A stretch of 64,000 nucleotides of DNA from Streptomyces sp. NBC_01446 (GCF_026340095.1 NZ_JAPEPO010000001.1:1798001-1862000), one strand, 5' to 3'. Shown: positions 44,437 through 53,155, numbered from the stretch's first letter. Numbers and translations: made by a program. Notes: a model not told the origin generated them from the letters alone.

Positions 44437-45687
44437 GTGAGTCACCTGACGGAGCAGCGCTACCCGAATGTGGCCGAACTGGTCCAGTCAGCACGGGAGC
44501 TGGCGACTCACCGACCCGACCTGTGCGTTCTACGCCAGGTCGGGACCTCACGCGCGGGCCGGCCGCTGCACCTGTTGTCGGTGGGGCACGGCCACCGCGC
44601 GGTGCTCGTGGTCGCGGGAGCCCATGCGAACGAGCCGGCCGGTGGCTCCACTTTGCTGCGCCTTGCCGAACGCGCCCTGATGGAGCGGGAGTTGCGCACC
44701 GACTGCTCCTGGCACTTCTTGTTGTGCGCCGATCCGGACGGCGCGGATCTGCACCGCACCCCCGCGCCGCGCACCCTGCTCGACTACCACCGGCACTTCT
44801 TCCGCCCCGCGGGCCCCGAGCAGCCCGAGTGGTCACCTTCCGTGCTGCCGCCTGACCGGCTGCCGCCCGAGACGCGGACCCTGACCGGGGTCATCGACGA
44901 GCTGCGCCCCTTTCTCCAGGTGTCGCTGCACGGCACCGATCTGGGCGGCAGCTGGGTGCAGTTGACGCGAGACATACCGGGGCTCGCGGAACCGTTCGCC
45001 AAGTCGGCGGCGGAGCTGCACATCCCGGTGGAGACGGGCGCCTCGGACGCGGCGGGCTGGCCCGCGACGGGCCCCGGCGTCCATGTGATGCCGGAGCCCG
45101 GCGCGGAGGCCGCGTTCCCGAGCCTGCCGGACGACGCCCGGCACAGCACCTGGCACCACGCCCACCGCTACGGGGGCCGCACGGCGATCGTCGAGGTCCC
45201 GATGTGGGCGAGCGATCTCGTGGACGACCCGGCGCCCCACCCCGCCCCCGACCGGGCGCTGCGGCGCCTGGCGCAGCGACTGAGCCGGGACACGCTCCTG
45301 GTGGAGGAGATCCTCCAGTCGGCGCTGCCGCGGCTTCCCGAGGTGGACGGGCCGCTGATGCGGGCGACGCGCTGGGCCGTCGCGCTGGTGCCGGGCCTCG
45401 CGGGCGACTGGCTGCAACCTCCGCCACCGGACGCCACGATGGCGTACGTGGGGAGCATCGACGCGTTCTCCAGACGGCTGCCGTTGCGGGCCGCCGCGAT
45501 GCTCCTGCGCGTCCTGAAGGAGGCGGACGACCCGGACGCGGAGCGTCTTGAGCAGTTGGTGACGCACTGGTGCGACGCGTTCGCCGAGCGGTTCAGGGCA
45601 CGCTGGGTGCCGCTGGAGCATCAGGTCGAGCACCAGTCGCGGACGACCGTCGCGGCCGTGCGGCACACGCTCGCGGCGGGCGACTGA
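44437..45687 (+). CDS. M14-like zinc carboxypeptidase family protein
   Basis: This 416-aa protein has the M14 zinc motif GAHANEPAGGS (H-x2-E), HFLLCADPDGADLHR and a later LQVSLHGTDLGGSW that supplies the third His, then TAIVEVPMWASD near the position of the catalytic Glu. There is no signal peptide, so it is probably a cytoplasmic member related to succinylglutamate-desuccinylase/peptidase-like groups. The C-terminal 130 residues are helical and family-specific. GTG 44437 is the most likely start; the frame is open far upstream. The substrate is unknown. Confidence 0.8.
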   Translation: MSHLTEQRYPNVAELVQSARELATHRPDLCVLRQVGTSRAGRPLHLLSVGHGHRAVLVVAGAHANEPAGGSTLLRLAERALMERELRTDCSWHFLLCADPDGADLHRTPAPRTLLDYHRHFFRPAGPEQPEWSPSVLPPDRLPPETRTLTGVIDELRPFLQVSLHGTDLGGSWVQLTRDIPGLAEPFAKSAAELHIPVETGASDAAGWPATGPGVHVMPEPGAEAAFPSLPDDARHSTWHHAHRYGGRTAIVEVPMWASDLVDDPAPHPAPDRALRRLAQRLSRDTLLVEEILQSALPRLPEVDGPLMRATRWAVALVPGLAGDWLQPPPPDATMAYVGSIDAFSRRLPLRAAAMLLRVLKEADDPDAERLEQLVTHWCDAFAERFRARWVPLEHQVEHQSRTTVAAVRHTLAAGD

Positions 45688-45701
45688 CGGCGAACGCCGC
45701 C

Positions 45702-45720
45702 TGCAACGACCGGAGTTGCA
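45702..45720. terminator. Small hairpin between convergent genes
   Basis: TGCAAC (45702-45707) and GTTGCA (45715-45720) pair across a 7-base loop in the 44-base gap between the peptidase and FHA genes. It is weak, but well placed for both strands. Confidence 0.3.
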
Positions 45721-45731
45721 ACGCCCTTGAG

Positions 45732-46289
45732 TCAGACGGAGTCGGCGGAGAGCCGGAACGACATCCGTCCGAAGCCGACCTGGTCGCCGTCCTGCACGAC
45801 CGCCGCGCCGACCACCCGCCGCCCGTTGACGGACGTGCCGTTGGTGGAGCCGAGGTCACGCAGCACCCACATGCCGCCCTGCCTGCTCAGTTCGGCGTGC
45901 ACCCGGGAGACGGTCTCGTGGCTGAGCCGCAGTCCGTTCGCCGGGTCGCGCCCGATGCGCAGCGGGTAGGGGTTGTTCGGCGACGGCAGCTGCAGCTTCG
46001 GGAGGCGCTCGCGCTGCCATGCCCCGCGCAGCCGCACCGTGAAGCCGGAGACCGCCGCCACGGTGCCGAAGACCACGCGGGACCAGCGGCCCTCGGTGTG
46101 CAGGTCGGCGGTGAGCGCGGCGAGTTCGTCGGACCGGCGGGCGGCGAGTGCCAGCTCCATGCGCCGTACGAACGTGTCGTGCGACAGCCTGCCGAGTGCG
46201 GCGCCCTCGCGGAGCTCCCGCAACGCCCTGTCGCGCTCGGCGTCGGACAGCCGCGCCGGGTACGTATGGTGCTCGAACGAGGAGGTCAC
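45732..46289 (-). CDS. DUF1707 + FHA domain protein
   Basis: This 185-aa protein has an N-terminal DUF1707 module (about 8-60: YPARLSDAERDRALRELREG, GRLSHDTFVRRMELALAARR) and a C-terminal FHA domain (about 105-180). The FHA domain has LRIGRDPANGLRL, SHETVSRVHAEL, VLRDLGSTNGTSVNGRRV and DGDQVGFGRMSFRL, with all core phosphothreonine-binding residues. FHA proteins in actinomycetes read Ser/Thr kinase signals; DUF1707 is often membrane-associated in this phylum, but no transmembrane helix is present here. GTG 46289 is my best start, with a weak site. Confidence 0.88.
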   Translation of the reverse strand: MTSSFEHHTYPARLSDAERDRALRELREGAALGRLSHDTFVRRMELALAARRSDELAALTADLHTEGRWSRVVFGTVAAVSGFTVRLRGAWQRERLPKLQLPSPNNPYPLRIGRDPANGLRLSHETVSRVHAELSRQGGMWVLRDLGSTNGTSVNGRRVVGAAVVQDGDQVGFGRMSFRLSADSV

Positions 46290-46484
46290 GTGCGTGATTG
46301 TCCGGCAGCGCGGCCGAGGTGTCCAGAAAACGGCGAACTTCAGCCCGCCCCCGTACGGCCTTGACCAGCAAGGACAGTGGCTCGACGCGGTGTGCGGAAA
46401 ACCGGGCGCGCCCCGCACGGGCCCGCTGCTACGTTCGTCTGCCCGGACCGCCGTCGGGCGCGTTCGCGTGAACCAGGAGACTTC

Positions 46485-47435
46485 TTGACTGCTGCACCGC
46501 ATGGAAACCCGCACCCGACGCACGACGACGCCCGTCCCGTCGTCCGCGCACTGACCGAGGAAGACGTTCCGCTTTTCCGTACGTTCGAGGATCCGGGCCT
46601 GGTGGGCCGCGTCATCACCGGCGTCGGTTATCGCACCGTCGCCGAGGGCGGCGACTACCGCCCCGAATGGACCTGGGTCGCCCTGCGCGAGGGGCGCGTG
46701 GTCGCGCGGGCCGCCTGGTGGGGCGGCAAGGACGACACTGAACCGGTGAACCTGAACTGGTTCGACGTCCTGGAGGACGACATCGAAGCGGGTGCCGAAC
46801 TGCTGCGGCAGGCCCCGTTCGACGTCGAGTACGAACTGATCCTGCCCGCGGGCTGGAGTGAGGACCCGCGGACGCGGGCGGCCGCCGAGGCGCGGATGGA
46901 GGCGGTCACTCGGACCGGCAAGAAGCTCCTCGTGGAGCGGCTGCGCTACCGGTGGACGCCGGACAACGGCCTGCCGGAACGACCCGGCCGCCTGGAGTTC
47001 CGGGCCGAGCCCGACGACGAGGTGATCCTCGACGTGCTGCGCCGGGTCCACTCGGCGACGCTCGACGCGCACGCACGGCACGCCATCGAGGAGTCGGGCC
47101 TCGACACGGCCGCGCAGGAGGAGCTGGACTTCTTCCACTGGTGCCCGTCGCCGCGCGAGTGGTGGCAGCTGGCGTACACGCCGCAGGGCGAGCTGGTCGG
47201 CCTGCACATCCCCGCCCACAACCCCGGCGGGCCGTGCATCGGGTTCATCGGCGTGGTGCCGGAGCAACGCGGCCACGGATACGCGTACGACCTGCTGGTC
47301 GAGTCGACGCACTTCCTGGTGGAGCACGGCGCCGAGTTCATCGCCGGGGCGACGGACGACGGGAACTTCCCGATGGCGGCGAACTTCACGAAGGCCGGTT
47401 ACCCGGTCACGGAGAAGCGCATCAATTTCGTCTGA
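46485..47435 (+). CDS. GNAT-family N-acetyltransferase (two-domain)
   Basis: This 316-aa protein has an N-terminal GNAT-like half (EEDVPLFRTFEDPG, WTWVALREGRVVARAAWWG) and a C-terminal GNAT core with PGGPCIGFIGVVPEQRGHGY, the acetyl-CoA pyrophosphate loop, and FIAGATDDGNFPMAANFTKAGY. It acetylates an unknown amine. The start is TTG 46485, set by AGGAG five bases upstream; no ATG or GTG in frame has a comparable site. It runs toward treZ with a hairpin in between. Confidence 0.87.
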   Translation: MTAAPHGNPHPTHDDARPVVRALTEEDVPLFRTFEDPGLVGRVITGVGYRTVAEGGDYRPEWTWVALREGRVVARAAWWGGKDDTEPVNLNWFDVLEDDIEAGAELLRQAPFDVEYELILPAGWSEDPRTRAAAEARMEAVTRTGKKLLVERLRYRWTPDNGLPERPGRLEFRAEPDDEVILDVLRRVHSATLDAHARHAIEESGLDTAAQEELDFFHWCPSPREWWQLAYTPQGELVGLHIPAHNPGGPCIGFIGVVPEQRGHGYAYDLLVESTHFLVEHGAEFIAGATDDGNFPMAANFTKAGYPVTEKRINFV

Positions 47436-47441
47436 GGTTCA

Positions 47442-47458
47442 CCGGCCGGTTCGGCCGG
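47442..47458 (+). terminator. Hairpin after the GNAT gene
   Basis: CCGGCCG (47442-47448), GTT, CGGCCGG (47452-47458) is a perfect 7-bp GC-only stem seven bases after the stop codon. No T-tract follows. Confidence 0.45.
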
Positions 47459-47502
47459 CGGGTCCGATCCGGCGAGGAATGCGCGGAACCCGCCGCGAAT
47501 CC

Positions 47503-47522
47503 CAGCGGATCGATCTCCGCTG
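47503..47522 (+). promoter_or_regulatory. 20-bp interrupted palindrome upstream of treZ
   Basis: CAGCGGA (47503-47509) and TCCGCTG (47516-47522) flank TCGATC, 50 bases before the treZ start. It could be an operator or a leader hairpin. No clear -35/-10 pair was found with it. Confidence 0.3.
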
Positions 47523-47571
47523 ACGCAGGATGGACGGGTCGTCACTGTCGGCAGACAAGGGGGAACCGTCC

Positions 47572-49320
47572 GTGCAGTTCGAGGTGTGGGCACCACAGGC
47601 AGAGCGGGTCGCGCTCCACTGCGAGGGCACCACGCGCGCGTTGGAGCGCGACCCGGACCGCGAGGGGTGGTGGACGGGCGAGGCGGACGCGCAGGACGGC
47701 GCGCGCTACGGATTCGCGCTCGACGACGGGCCGGTGCTGCCCGACCCCCGCTCACGCCGCCAGCCGGACGGGCCCGACGGCCTGAGCGCGGTCGTCGACC
47801 ACGCGCGGTACACGTGGCGCTCGGAGTCGGGACCGGGACGCGGCCTCCCCGGCGCGGTCCTGTACGAGCTGCACGTGGGGACCTTCACGCACGAGGGCAC
47901 GCTCGACGCCGCAGCCGAACACCTGCCGCATCTCGTCGAGTTGGGCATCACCCATGTCGAGCTGATGCCGGTGTGCCCGTTCCCCGGGCAGCACGGCTGG
48001 GGCTACGAGGGCGTCAGCCCCTGGGCGGTGCACGAGCCGTACGGGGGCCCTGAGGCGCTGAAGCGTTTTGTCGACATGGCGCACGGGCTGGGGCTCGGCG
48101 TCGTCCTCGACGTGGTCCACAACCACCTGGGACCTTCTGGCAACCATCTGCCCTCGTTCGGGCCGTACTTCACCGACACCCACCACACGCCCTGGGGCGC
48201 CGCGGTCAACCTCGACGCCCCCGGCTCCGACGAGGTGCGCGCGTACCTCGTCGGCAGCGCGCTCGCCTGGCTGCGCGACTACCGGATCGACGGGCTGCGC
48301 CTCGACGCGGTGCACGCGCTGTGCGACACGCGCGCGGTCCACTTCCTGGAGGAGCTGTCCACGGCCGTCGACGCCCTGGCCGAAGAGCAGGACAGGCCCC
48401 TGTTCCTGGTCGGCGAGTCCGACCTCGGCGACCCCCGCGTGATCACCCCGCGCAACCACGGCGGCCTCGGGCTCCAGGCGCAGTGGAGCGACGACTTCCA
48501 CCACGCCGTGCACACGGCGGTGTCGGGCGAGTCCCAGGGCTACTACGAGGACTTCGCGAAGGCGCCGATGGCCGCGCTCGCCAAGACCCTGACCCGGGGC
48601 TACTTCCACGACGGCACGTACTCGACGTTCCGGGGCCGGCATCACGGGCGCCCCATCGACCGTACCCGCACCCCCGCGCACCGCCTGCTCGGCTACGCCC
48701 AGACCCACGACCAGATCGGCAACCGCGCGCAGGGCGACCGCCTCTCCGCGAGCCTGTCCCCCGGGCTCCTCGCGTGCGCGGCCACCCTCGTGCTGACCGG
48801 GCCCTTCACTCCGATGCTGTTCATGGGCGAGGAGTGGGCCGCCCGCACCCCGTGGCAGTTCTTCACCGACCACACCGACCCGGCGCTCGCGGAGGCCGTA
48901 CGCAAGGGCAGGCGGCGGGAGTTCGCGTCGCACGGGTGGGCCGAGGAGGACATCCCCGACCCGCAGGACCCGGCGACCCGGGAGCGTTCCTGCCTGGACT
49001 GGTCGGAGCCGGACAGCGGTCCTCACGCGCGCGTGCTGGCCTGGTACCGCGAGCTGATCGCGCTGCGCCATGCCCGGGCCGACCTGACGGATTCCGACCT
49101 CGCGGCGGTGCGGGTGGCGTACGACGAGGAGGCCCGCTGGATCGCGTACCGGCGAGGTGATCTGCGGGTGGCGGTGAACCTGTCGGACGAGCCGGCGGCG
49201 GTGCCGGTCGGGCGGAACGGTTACCGGGTGCTCGCCGCGTGGGAGCCGGTGGGGCTGCCGGGCGAGGACGGTCTGCTCACCGTCCCGCCGCAGTCGTGCG
49301 CGGTGCTCCTCAGCCCGTAG
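47572..49320 (+). CDS. treZ: Malto-oligosyltrehalose trehalohydrolase TreZ
   Basis: This 582-aa GH13 enzyme releases trehalose from maltooligosyltrehalose made by TreY. It has an N-terminal CBM48-like domain (QFEVWAPQAERVALHCEG), VLYELHVGTFTHEGT, VVLDVVHNHLGPSGN, nucleophile Asp in IDGLRLDAVHAL, acid Glu in FLVGESDLGDPR and Asp in GYAQTHDQIGNRAQG. The start is GTG 47572, with GGGGGAA six bases upstream and the family's usual QFEVWAP beginning; ATG 47530 would add 14 unconserved residues. It ends five bases from a convergent kinase-like gene. Confidence 0.96.
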   Translation: MQFEVWAPQAERVALHCEGTTRALERDPDREGWWTGEADAQDGARYGFALDDGPVLPDPRSRRQPDGPDGLSAVVDHARYTWRSESGPGRGLPGAVLYELHVGTFTHEGTLDAAAEHLPHLVELGITHVELMPVCPFPGQHGWGYEGVSPWAVHEPYGGPEALKRFVDMAHGLGLGVVLDVVHNHLGPSGNHLPSFGPYFTDTHHTPWGAAVNLDAPGSDEVRAYLVGSALAWLRDYRIDGLRLDAVHALCDTRAVHFLEELSTAVDALAEEQDRPLFLVGESDLGDPRVITPRNHGGLGLQAQWSDDFHHAVHTAVSGESQGYYEDFAKAPMAALAKTLTRGYFHDGTYSTFRGRHHGRPIDRTRTPAHRLLGYAQTHDQIGNRAQGDRLSASLSPGLLACAATLVLTGPFTPMLFMGEEWAARTPWQFFTDHTDPALAEAVRKGRRREFASHGWAEEDIPDPQDPATRERSCLDWSEPDSGPHARVLAWYRELIALRHARADLTDSDLAAVRVAYDEEARWIAYRRGDLRVAVNLSDEPAAVPVGRNGYRVLAAWEPVGLPGEDGLLTVPPQSCAVLLSP

Positions 49321-49325
49321 GGGGT

Positions 49326-50252
49326 TCAGCCGGTCTCCGGGTCCTTGTCGGCGAGCTCCGTCACGAGTTCGAGGAGGATCGCCTCCCACGCGCGCTCCAG
49401 CTGGGTGCGCAGCAGCGGCACGGGGCTGTCGTCCGTGCCGTGGAGGCGCTCGCCGAGGCGTACGAGCGTGTCGCAGCGGGCCAGCCACAGGCCGCGCAGG
49501 CTGGCGCGGGCGCCGTATCCGGCGAGGGTCGCCGCGCGGACGGCCGCGCGGGCGCCGACCGCGATGCTCAGGCCCGCGATGTCCTCCGCCGGGTCGCCGA
49601 TGACGGCGTCGGACCAGTCGAGGACGCCGCGCACCCGGCCGTCGGGGGTCACGGTGAGGTGCTCGCCCTTGAGGTCGTGGTGGACGACGACGGCGCCGGG
49701 CTGGGGGGCGAGCTGAGCGGCGGCCTGCTCGGTCAGCTGCGCGAGCCGCGCGGGTTCGAACTCGGCGTCGCCGCCGAGGAGTTCGGCGGCCTGCGCCGCC
49801 TCCCGGCGCAGCACGTCGAGCGAGCGCGGCGCCGTCCTCGCGAGCCCGAGCGTCTCGGCCCGCGCCGCGGGCACCTCCCGCAGCCCTCCGAGCAGCCCCG
49901 CGAGATCCTCCTCGCCGGCCGCGGTCACGTCGACGGCCTCGCCCGACGCGCCCTGCAGCCGCGTGTCGAGGGTGTACGTGCGCCCGCTCGCCCACTCGCC
50001 GGACGCGAGCGAGGCGGGCACGGCGATGCCGACGTGCTGGCGCACGAGGTCACGGAGCCTGATCTCGCGGCGCTGGCGCACGGACGCCGGCGCGTCTAGG
50101 GCGAGGCGCAGCACATAGCGGGTACCGACCCACCAGGTGGAGTGCTCACCGCCCTCGCTCACGGCACTGACGTCGAGCTGCCCGCTGTCCGGGAGGAGGG
50201 CGCCCAGCAGACTTCGTACGGTGTCCTGGGTGGGCCGCGGGGCGTCGGACAT
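49326..50252 (-). CDS. Aminoglycoside phosphotransferase-fold protein (second copy)
   Basis: This 308-aa APH-family kinase has an N-lobe HSTWWVGTRYVLRLALD, catalytic loop VVVHHDLKGEHLTV and metal loop VLDWSDAVIGDPAEDIAGL. The catalytic-loop Asn is His, as in a common APH subfamily. It is unrelated in close detail to the copy at 28382. It starts at ATG 50252, five bases after the M24 peptidase stop, so the two genes form an operon. The substrate is unknown. Confidence 0.88.
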   Translation of the reverse strand: MSDAPRPTQDTVRSLLGALLPDSGQLDVSAVSEGGEHSTWWVGTRYVLRLALDAPASVRQRREIRLRDLVRQHVGIAVPASLASGEWASGRTYTLDTRLQGASGEAVDVTAAGEEDLAGLLGGLREVPAARAETLGLARTAPRSLDVLRREAAQAAELLGGDAEFEPARLAQLTEQAAAQLAPQPGAVVVHHDLKGEHLTVTPDGRVRGVLDWSDAVIGDPAEDIAGLSIAVGARAAVRAATLAGYGARASLRGLWLARCDTLVRLGERLHGTDDSPVPLLRTQLERAWEAILLELVTELADKDPETG

Positions 50253-50257
50253 GGCGT

Positions 50258-51382
50258 CTAGCTCACGATCGCCATGTCCCGCGACGTGCTGTTCAGCCGT
50301 CGTACGCCGTCCTCGGTGACCGTCACGATGTCCTCGATGCGCACCCCGAAGCGGCCCGGAAGGTAGATGCCCGGCTCCACGGAGAAGCACATCCCGGGGA
50401 CGAGGGGCTGTTCCTCACCCTCGATCATGTAGGGCGGCTCGTGCGTGGTGACGCCGATGCCGTGGCCGGTGCGGTGGATGAAGTACTGGCCGTAGCCGAA
50501 CTCGGTGATCACGGCGCGGGCGGCGCGGTCGACGTCCTGGCAGGCGGCGCCCGGCTCGACCGCCGCGCAACCCGCCGCCTGCGCCTCGCGCACGACGTCG
50601 TGGACGCGCCGCTCCTCGGCGGTCGGCTCGCCGACGTGCACGGTGCGGGAGGTGTCGGAGCCGTAGCCGTGCTTGAGGCCGCCGAAGTCGAGGACGACCA
50701 TGTCGCCGTTCTCGATGACGCGCTCGCCCGCCTCGTGGTGCGGGTTGGCGCCGTTCGGGCCCGATCCGACGACGGTGAAGTCGACCTGCGAATGCCCGAA
50801 CTGCCGCAGCAGATCGGCGAGATCGCCCGCGACGTCGGTCTCCCTGCGGCCCGCGAAGGGCACCTTCTTGATCTCCTCGTACGTGGCGTCGGCCGCCTCT
50901 CCGGCCGCCGTGAGCCGTTCGAGTTCGGCCGCGTCCTTGACGGCGCGCAGCATCGGCAGGACCTCCGTGAGGGAGGCGTACGAGGTGTCGGGCAGCGCCT
51001 TCTGCAGCCCGATGAGGTGCATCGCCCAAGCGTTGTCGCTGATGCCGAAGCGCCCGGAGACGTCGAGGAGGGGCGCGGTCACCGCGTACGGGTCCTTGCC
51101 GTCGGTCCAGTCCCGCAGGGTGAGGGCGTCCGCCCCCACCGCCTTCGCGGCGTCCGGCGCCTCCAGGGTCGGCACGACGAGGACGGGGTCCTGGCCCGGG
51201 GCGAGGACGAGCATCGTGAGGCGCTCGGTGTCGGCCGTGGGCGAGTAGCCGGTGAGCCAGACCATGTCGGGGCCGGGGGCGACGAGGACGCCGGCGAGTC
51301 CCGCGTCGGCCGCGGACCGGGCGGCACGCTCCATGCGGGCCTTGTAGTCGTCGGCCGTGAACGGCGCGGGCGTGGCGGTCAT
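50258..51382 (-). CDS. M24B Xaa-Pro aminopeptidase-like protein
   Basis: This 374-aa pita-bread-fold metallopeptidase has an N-terminal creatinase-like domain (about 1-135) and a C-terminal catalytic domain. The five metal ligands are visible: two Asp in VVLDFGGLKHGYGSDTSRTV, His in FIHRTGHGIGVTTHEPP, Glu in CFSVEPGIYLPG and Glu in VRIEDIVTV. It removes N-terminal residues before proline. The start is ATG 51382, with GGAGG five bases upstream; upstream in-frame codons (MFSSEYPEDR) have no site. Confidence 0.94.
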   Translation of the reverse strand: MTATPAPFTADDYKARMERAARSAADAGLAGVLVAPGPDMVWLTGYSPTADTERLTMLVLAPGQDPVLVVPTLEAPDAAKAVGADALTLRDWTDGKDPYAVTAPLLDVSGRFGISDNAWAMHLIGLQKALPDTSYASLTEVLPMLRAVKDAAELERLTAAGEAADATYEEIKKVPFAGRRETDVAGDLADLLRQFGHSQVDFTVVGSGPNGANPHHEAGERVIENGDMVVLDFGGLKHGYGSDTSRTVHVGEPTAEERRVHDVVREAQAAGCAAVEPGAACQDVDRAARAVITEFGYGQYFIHRTGHGIGVTTHEPPYMIEGEEQPLVPGMCFSVEPGIYLPGRFGVRIEDIVTVTEDGVRRLNSTSRDMAIVS

Positions 51383-51525
51383 CCGGTCCTCCGGGTACTC
51401 CGAGCTGAACATCGCTTCTGCAAAAAGGACGTACGGGCAGCATCCTGCCCGCCCGCCGGGCCTGACGCGAGTCCGTTCCCGCATGCGCGCGCCACCCGGC
51501 CGAACCTCCATCTAATGCCGACCCA

Positions 51526-51555
51526 TTGAACAACCATTATGACTAATGGTTAGAT
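51526..51555 (+). promoter_or_regulatory. Promoter with perfect inverted repeat in its spacer
   Basis: TTGAAC (51526-51531) and TTAGAT (51550-51555) are 18 bases apart. The perfect inverted repeat AACCATTA-TGAC-TAATGGTT (51532-51551) fills the spacer and enters the -10. It serves the phosphoesterase gene 43 bases later and may also control the divergent peptidase. The AT-rich site stands out in this GC-rich DNA and is a likely repressor operator. Confidence 0.6.
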
Positions 51556-51597
51556 CCATCTCATCCGTTAAGCCCCTTCCCCGGAGGACGTAAGACC

Positions 51598-52410
51598 ATG
51601 CTTGTTCTGGCCCAGATCAGCGACCTGCACCTCGACGGGACCCCGCGCGCCACGGAGCGGGCCCGGCGCGTGATCGACCACCTCCGGGCGCTGCCGGGCC
51701 CTGTGGACGCCCTCCTCGTCACCGGCGACATCGCCGACCACGGCGCGGAGGCCGAGTACGAGGAGGCGGCGGGGCTGCTCGGGCTGCGCACGGGCGGGCC
51801 GAACGACGGTGGCCCACCCTTCCCCGGCCCACCGTCGCCCGTCCCGCCTTTCCCCGTCCTGCCTTTCCCCGTCCTGACCTGTCCCGGCAACCACGACAGC
51901 CGGGCGCCCTACCGCAAGGCGCTGCTGCGCGAACCCGCCGCCGAGGGGCCGGTGAACCGCGCCCACCGCGTGGGCGGCGCCGTTGTCCTCATGTGCGACT
52001 CCAGCATTCCGGGCGCCGACGAGGGCCGGCTCGACGAGGAGACGTACGGCTGGCTGGAGGACACCCTCGACGGGCTCGACGGCGAGACGCCCGTCCTGCT
52101 CGCGTTCCACCACCCGCCGGTGGCGCTGCACCACCCGCTGCCCGACGCTTACCAGCTGGACCAACCGCTGGCCCTGGCCGCCCTGTTGGAGCGGCGACCG
52201 GAGATCGCCGGGATCATCGCGGGGCACGCGCACACCCCGGCCGCCACGGTGTTCGCGGGCCGCCCCCTGGTGATCGGCCCGGGTGTGACGTGGACGCTGC
52301 GACTGCCCTGGGAGGGCGAGGGTGTGGCCGACCGGGAGGCTCCGGTGGGCCTGGCCTTCCACATCCTCGACGACGAGCGGCGGCTGACGACGCACTTCCG
52401 GGTCGTGTGA
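51598..52410 (+). CDS. CpdA-like metallophosphoesterase / cyclic nucleotide phosphodiesterase
   Basis: This 270-aa calcineurin-type phosphoesterase has AQISDLHLDG (D-x-H), VTGDIADHG (GD), CPGNHDSR (GNHD), FHHPPVAL and GHAHTPA (GHxH), the full dimetal set of CpdA/IcC-like cAMP phosphodiesterases. Between GD and GNHD lies a Pro/Phe-rich insert (PFPGPPSPVPPFPVLPFPVL, about 77-96) that the family normally lacks, partly encoded by two identical 15-base units (51846-51875). ATG 51598 has GGAGG ten bases upstream. Cytoplasmic. Confidence 0.9.
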   Translation: MLVLAQISDLHLDGTPRATERARRVIDHLRALPGPVDALLVTGDIADHGAEAEYEEAAGLLGLRTGGPNDGGPPFPGPPSPVPPFPVLPFPVLTCPGNHDSRAPYRKALLREPAAEGPVNRAHRVGGAVVLMCDSSIPGADEGRLDEETYGWLEDTLDGLDGETPVLLAFHHPPVALHHPLPDAYQLDQPLALAALLERRPEIAGIIAGHAHTPAATVFAGRPLVIGPGVTWTLRLPWEGEGVADREAPVGLAFHILDDERRLTTHFRVV

Positions 52411-52428
52411 TCCCCCCTCGGAGCGAGA

Positions 52429-52472
52429 GCGATCCCCGGGCGATCCCCTGGCGATCCCCTGGCGATCCCTAG
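52429..52472. repeat. 11-bp tandem repeat, four copies
   Basis: GCGATCCCCGG, GCGATCCCCTG, GCGATCCCCTG and GCGATCCCTAG run head to tail between the convergent phosphoesterase and PDZ genes. The last unit supplies the PDZ gene stop codon (TAG on the minus strand). Confidence 0.85.
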
Positions 52473-53065
52473 GTCACCACCCCAGGAGTCACCGCCAGCA
52501 CCTGGTGCGCGCCCGACTCGTGCCGGACCGTCAAAGTGACCTGCTGTCCCGGGCGCGCGGCCGCCACCGCCTGGGCGAGCGCGCCCGCCGAGCCGACCCG
52601 GGTCCCGCCGAAGGCGATCAGCACATCGCCCCGGACGAGGCCGGCCGTGTAGCCGGGGCCGGGCACGTGCACGCCCACGAGCAGCGCCCCCGCCCCCTTG
52701 GGCGCGTCCACCGCCTCGACGCCGAGCGCCGCCCGCACGGGGCGGACGGAGGGCGACGGGGAGGGGGACGCGGTCGGCGGACGGGACGGCGCGAGCGCGG
52801 GAGGCCGCGGCGCCGCCCCCGCCTGCTGCTGCATCTCGGCCAGTTTGCTCATGCCTATGACGGCAGCGCCGACCGTGCCGAGGCCGACGCCCGACAGCAC
52901 GAGCACGGCCCCGAACAGCAGGCCGAGCAGCAGGGTGACGAGGCGTTTTCCGCGGCGCCGCGCCGCGTGCGGGCGGCGGCCGCCCGAACCGTTCCCCCGG
53001 GCGGCCGCCGCCTCACGACGCGGAGCTCCGGGCATCGACTTGGGGCGCAACGCGGTCTGTTCCAT
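52469..53065 (-). CDS. Membrane-anchored PDZ-domain protein
   Basis: This 198-aa protein has a basic cytoplasmic N-terminus (1-41), one transmembrane helix (about 42-72: LVTLLLGLLFGAVLVLSGVG), a Pro/Ser linker (85-108) and an extracytoplasmic PDZ domain (about 110-195: ALGVEAVDAPKGAGALLVGV, GPGYTAGLVRGDVLIAFGG, PGQQVTLTVRHESG). It is the layout of an HtrA-type protein without the protease domain. It may act as an adaptor for an envelope protease. ATG 53065 starts MEQTALRPKS. Confidence 0.87.
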   Translation of the reverse strand: MEQTALRPKSMPGAPRREAAAARGNGSGGRRPHAARRRGKRLVTLLLGLLFGAVLVLSGVGLGTVGAAVIGMSKLAEMQQQAGAAPRPPALAPSRPPTASPSPSPSVRPVRAALGVEAVDAPKGAGALLVGVHVPGPGYTAGLVRGDVLIAFGGTRVGSAGALAQAVAAARPGQQVTLTVRHESGAHQVLAVTPGVVT

Positions 53066-53155
53066 GGCCCACCTCCGGCCAAAGCTCTACCCGTCCGCGT
53101 CCGGCGCGACGATTCCCGAACGAGTGAGACTGAACCGGGCATTTCTGGCATCCGG

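Noticed and set aside
40283..49320. A biosynthetic cluster around the P450 at 42708
   Set aside because: No ferredoxin, core synthase or tailoring genes accompany it; the neighbours are trehalose and housekeeping types.
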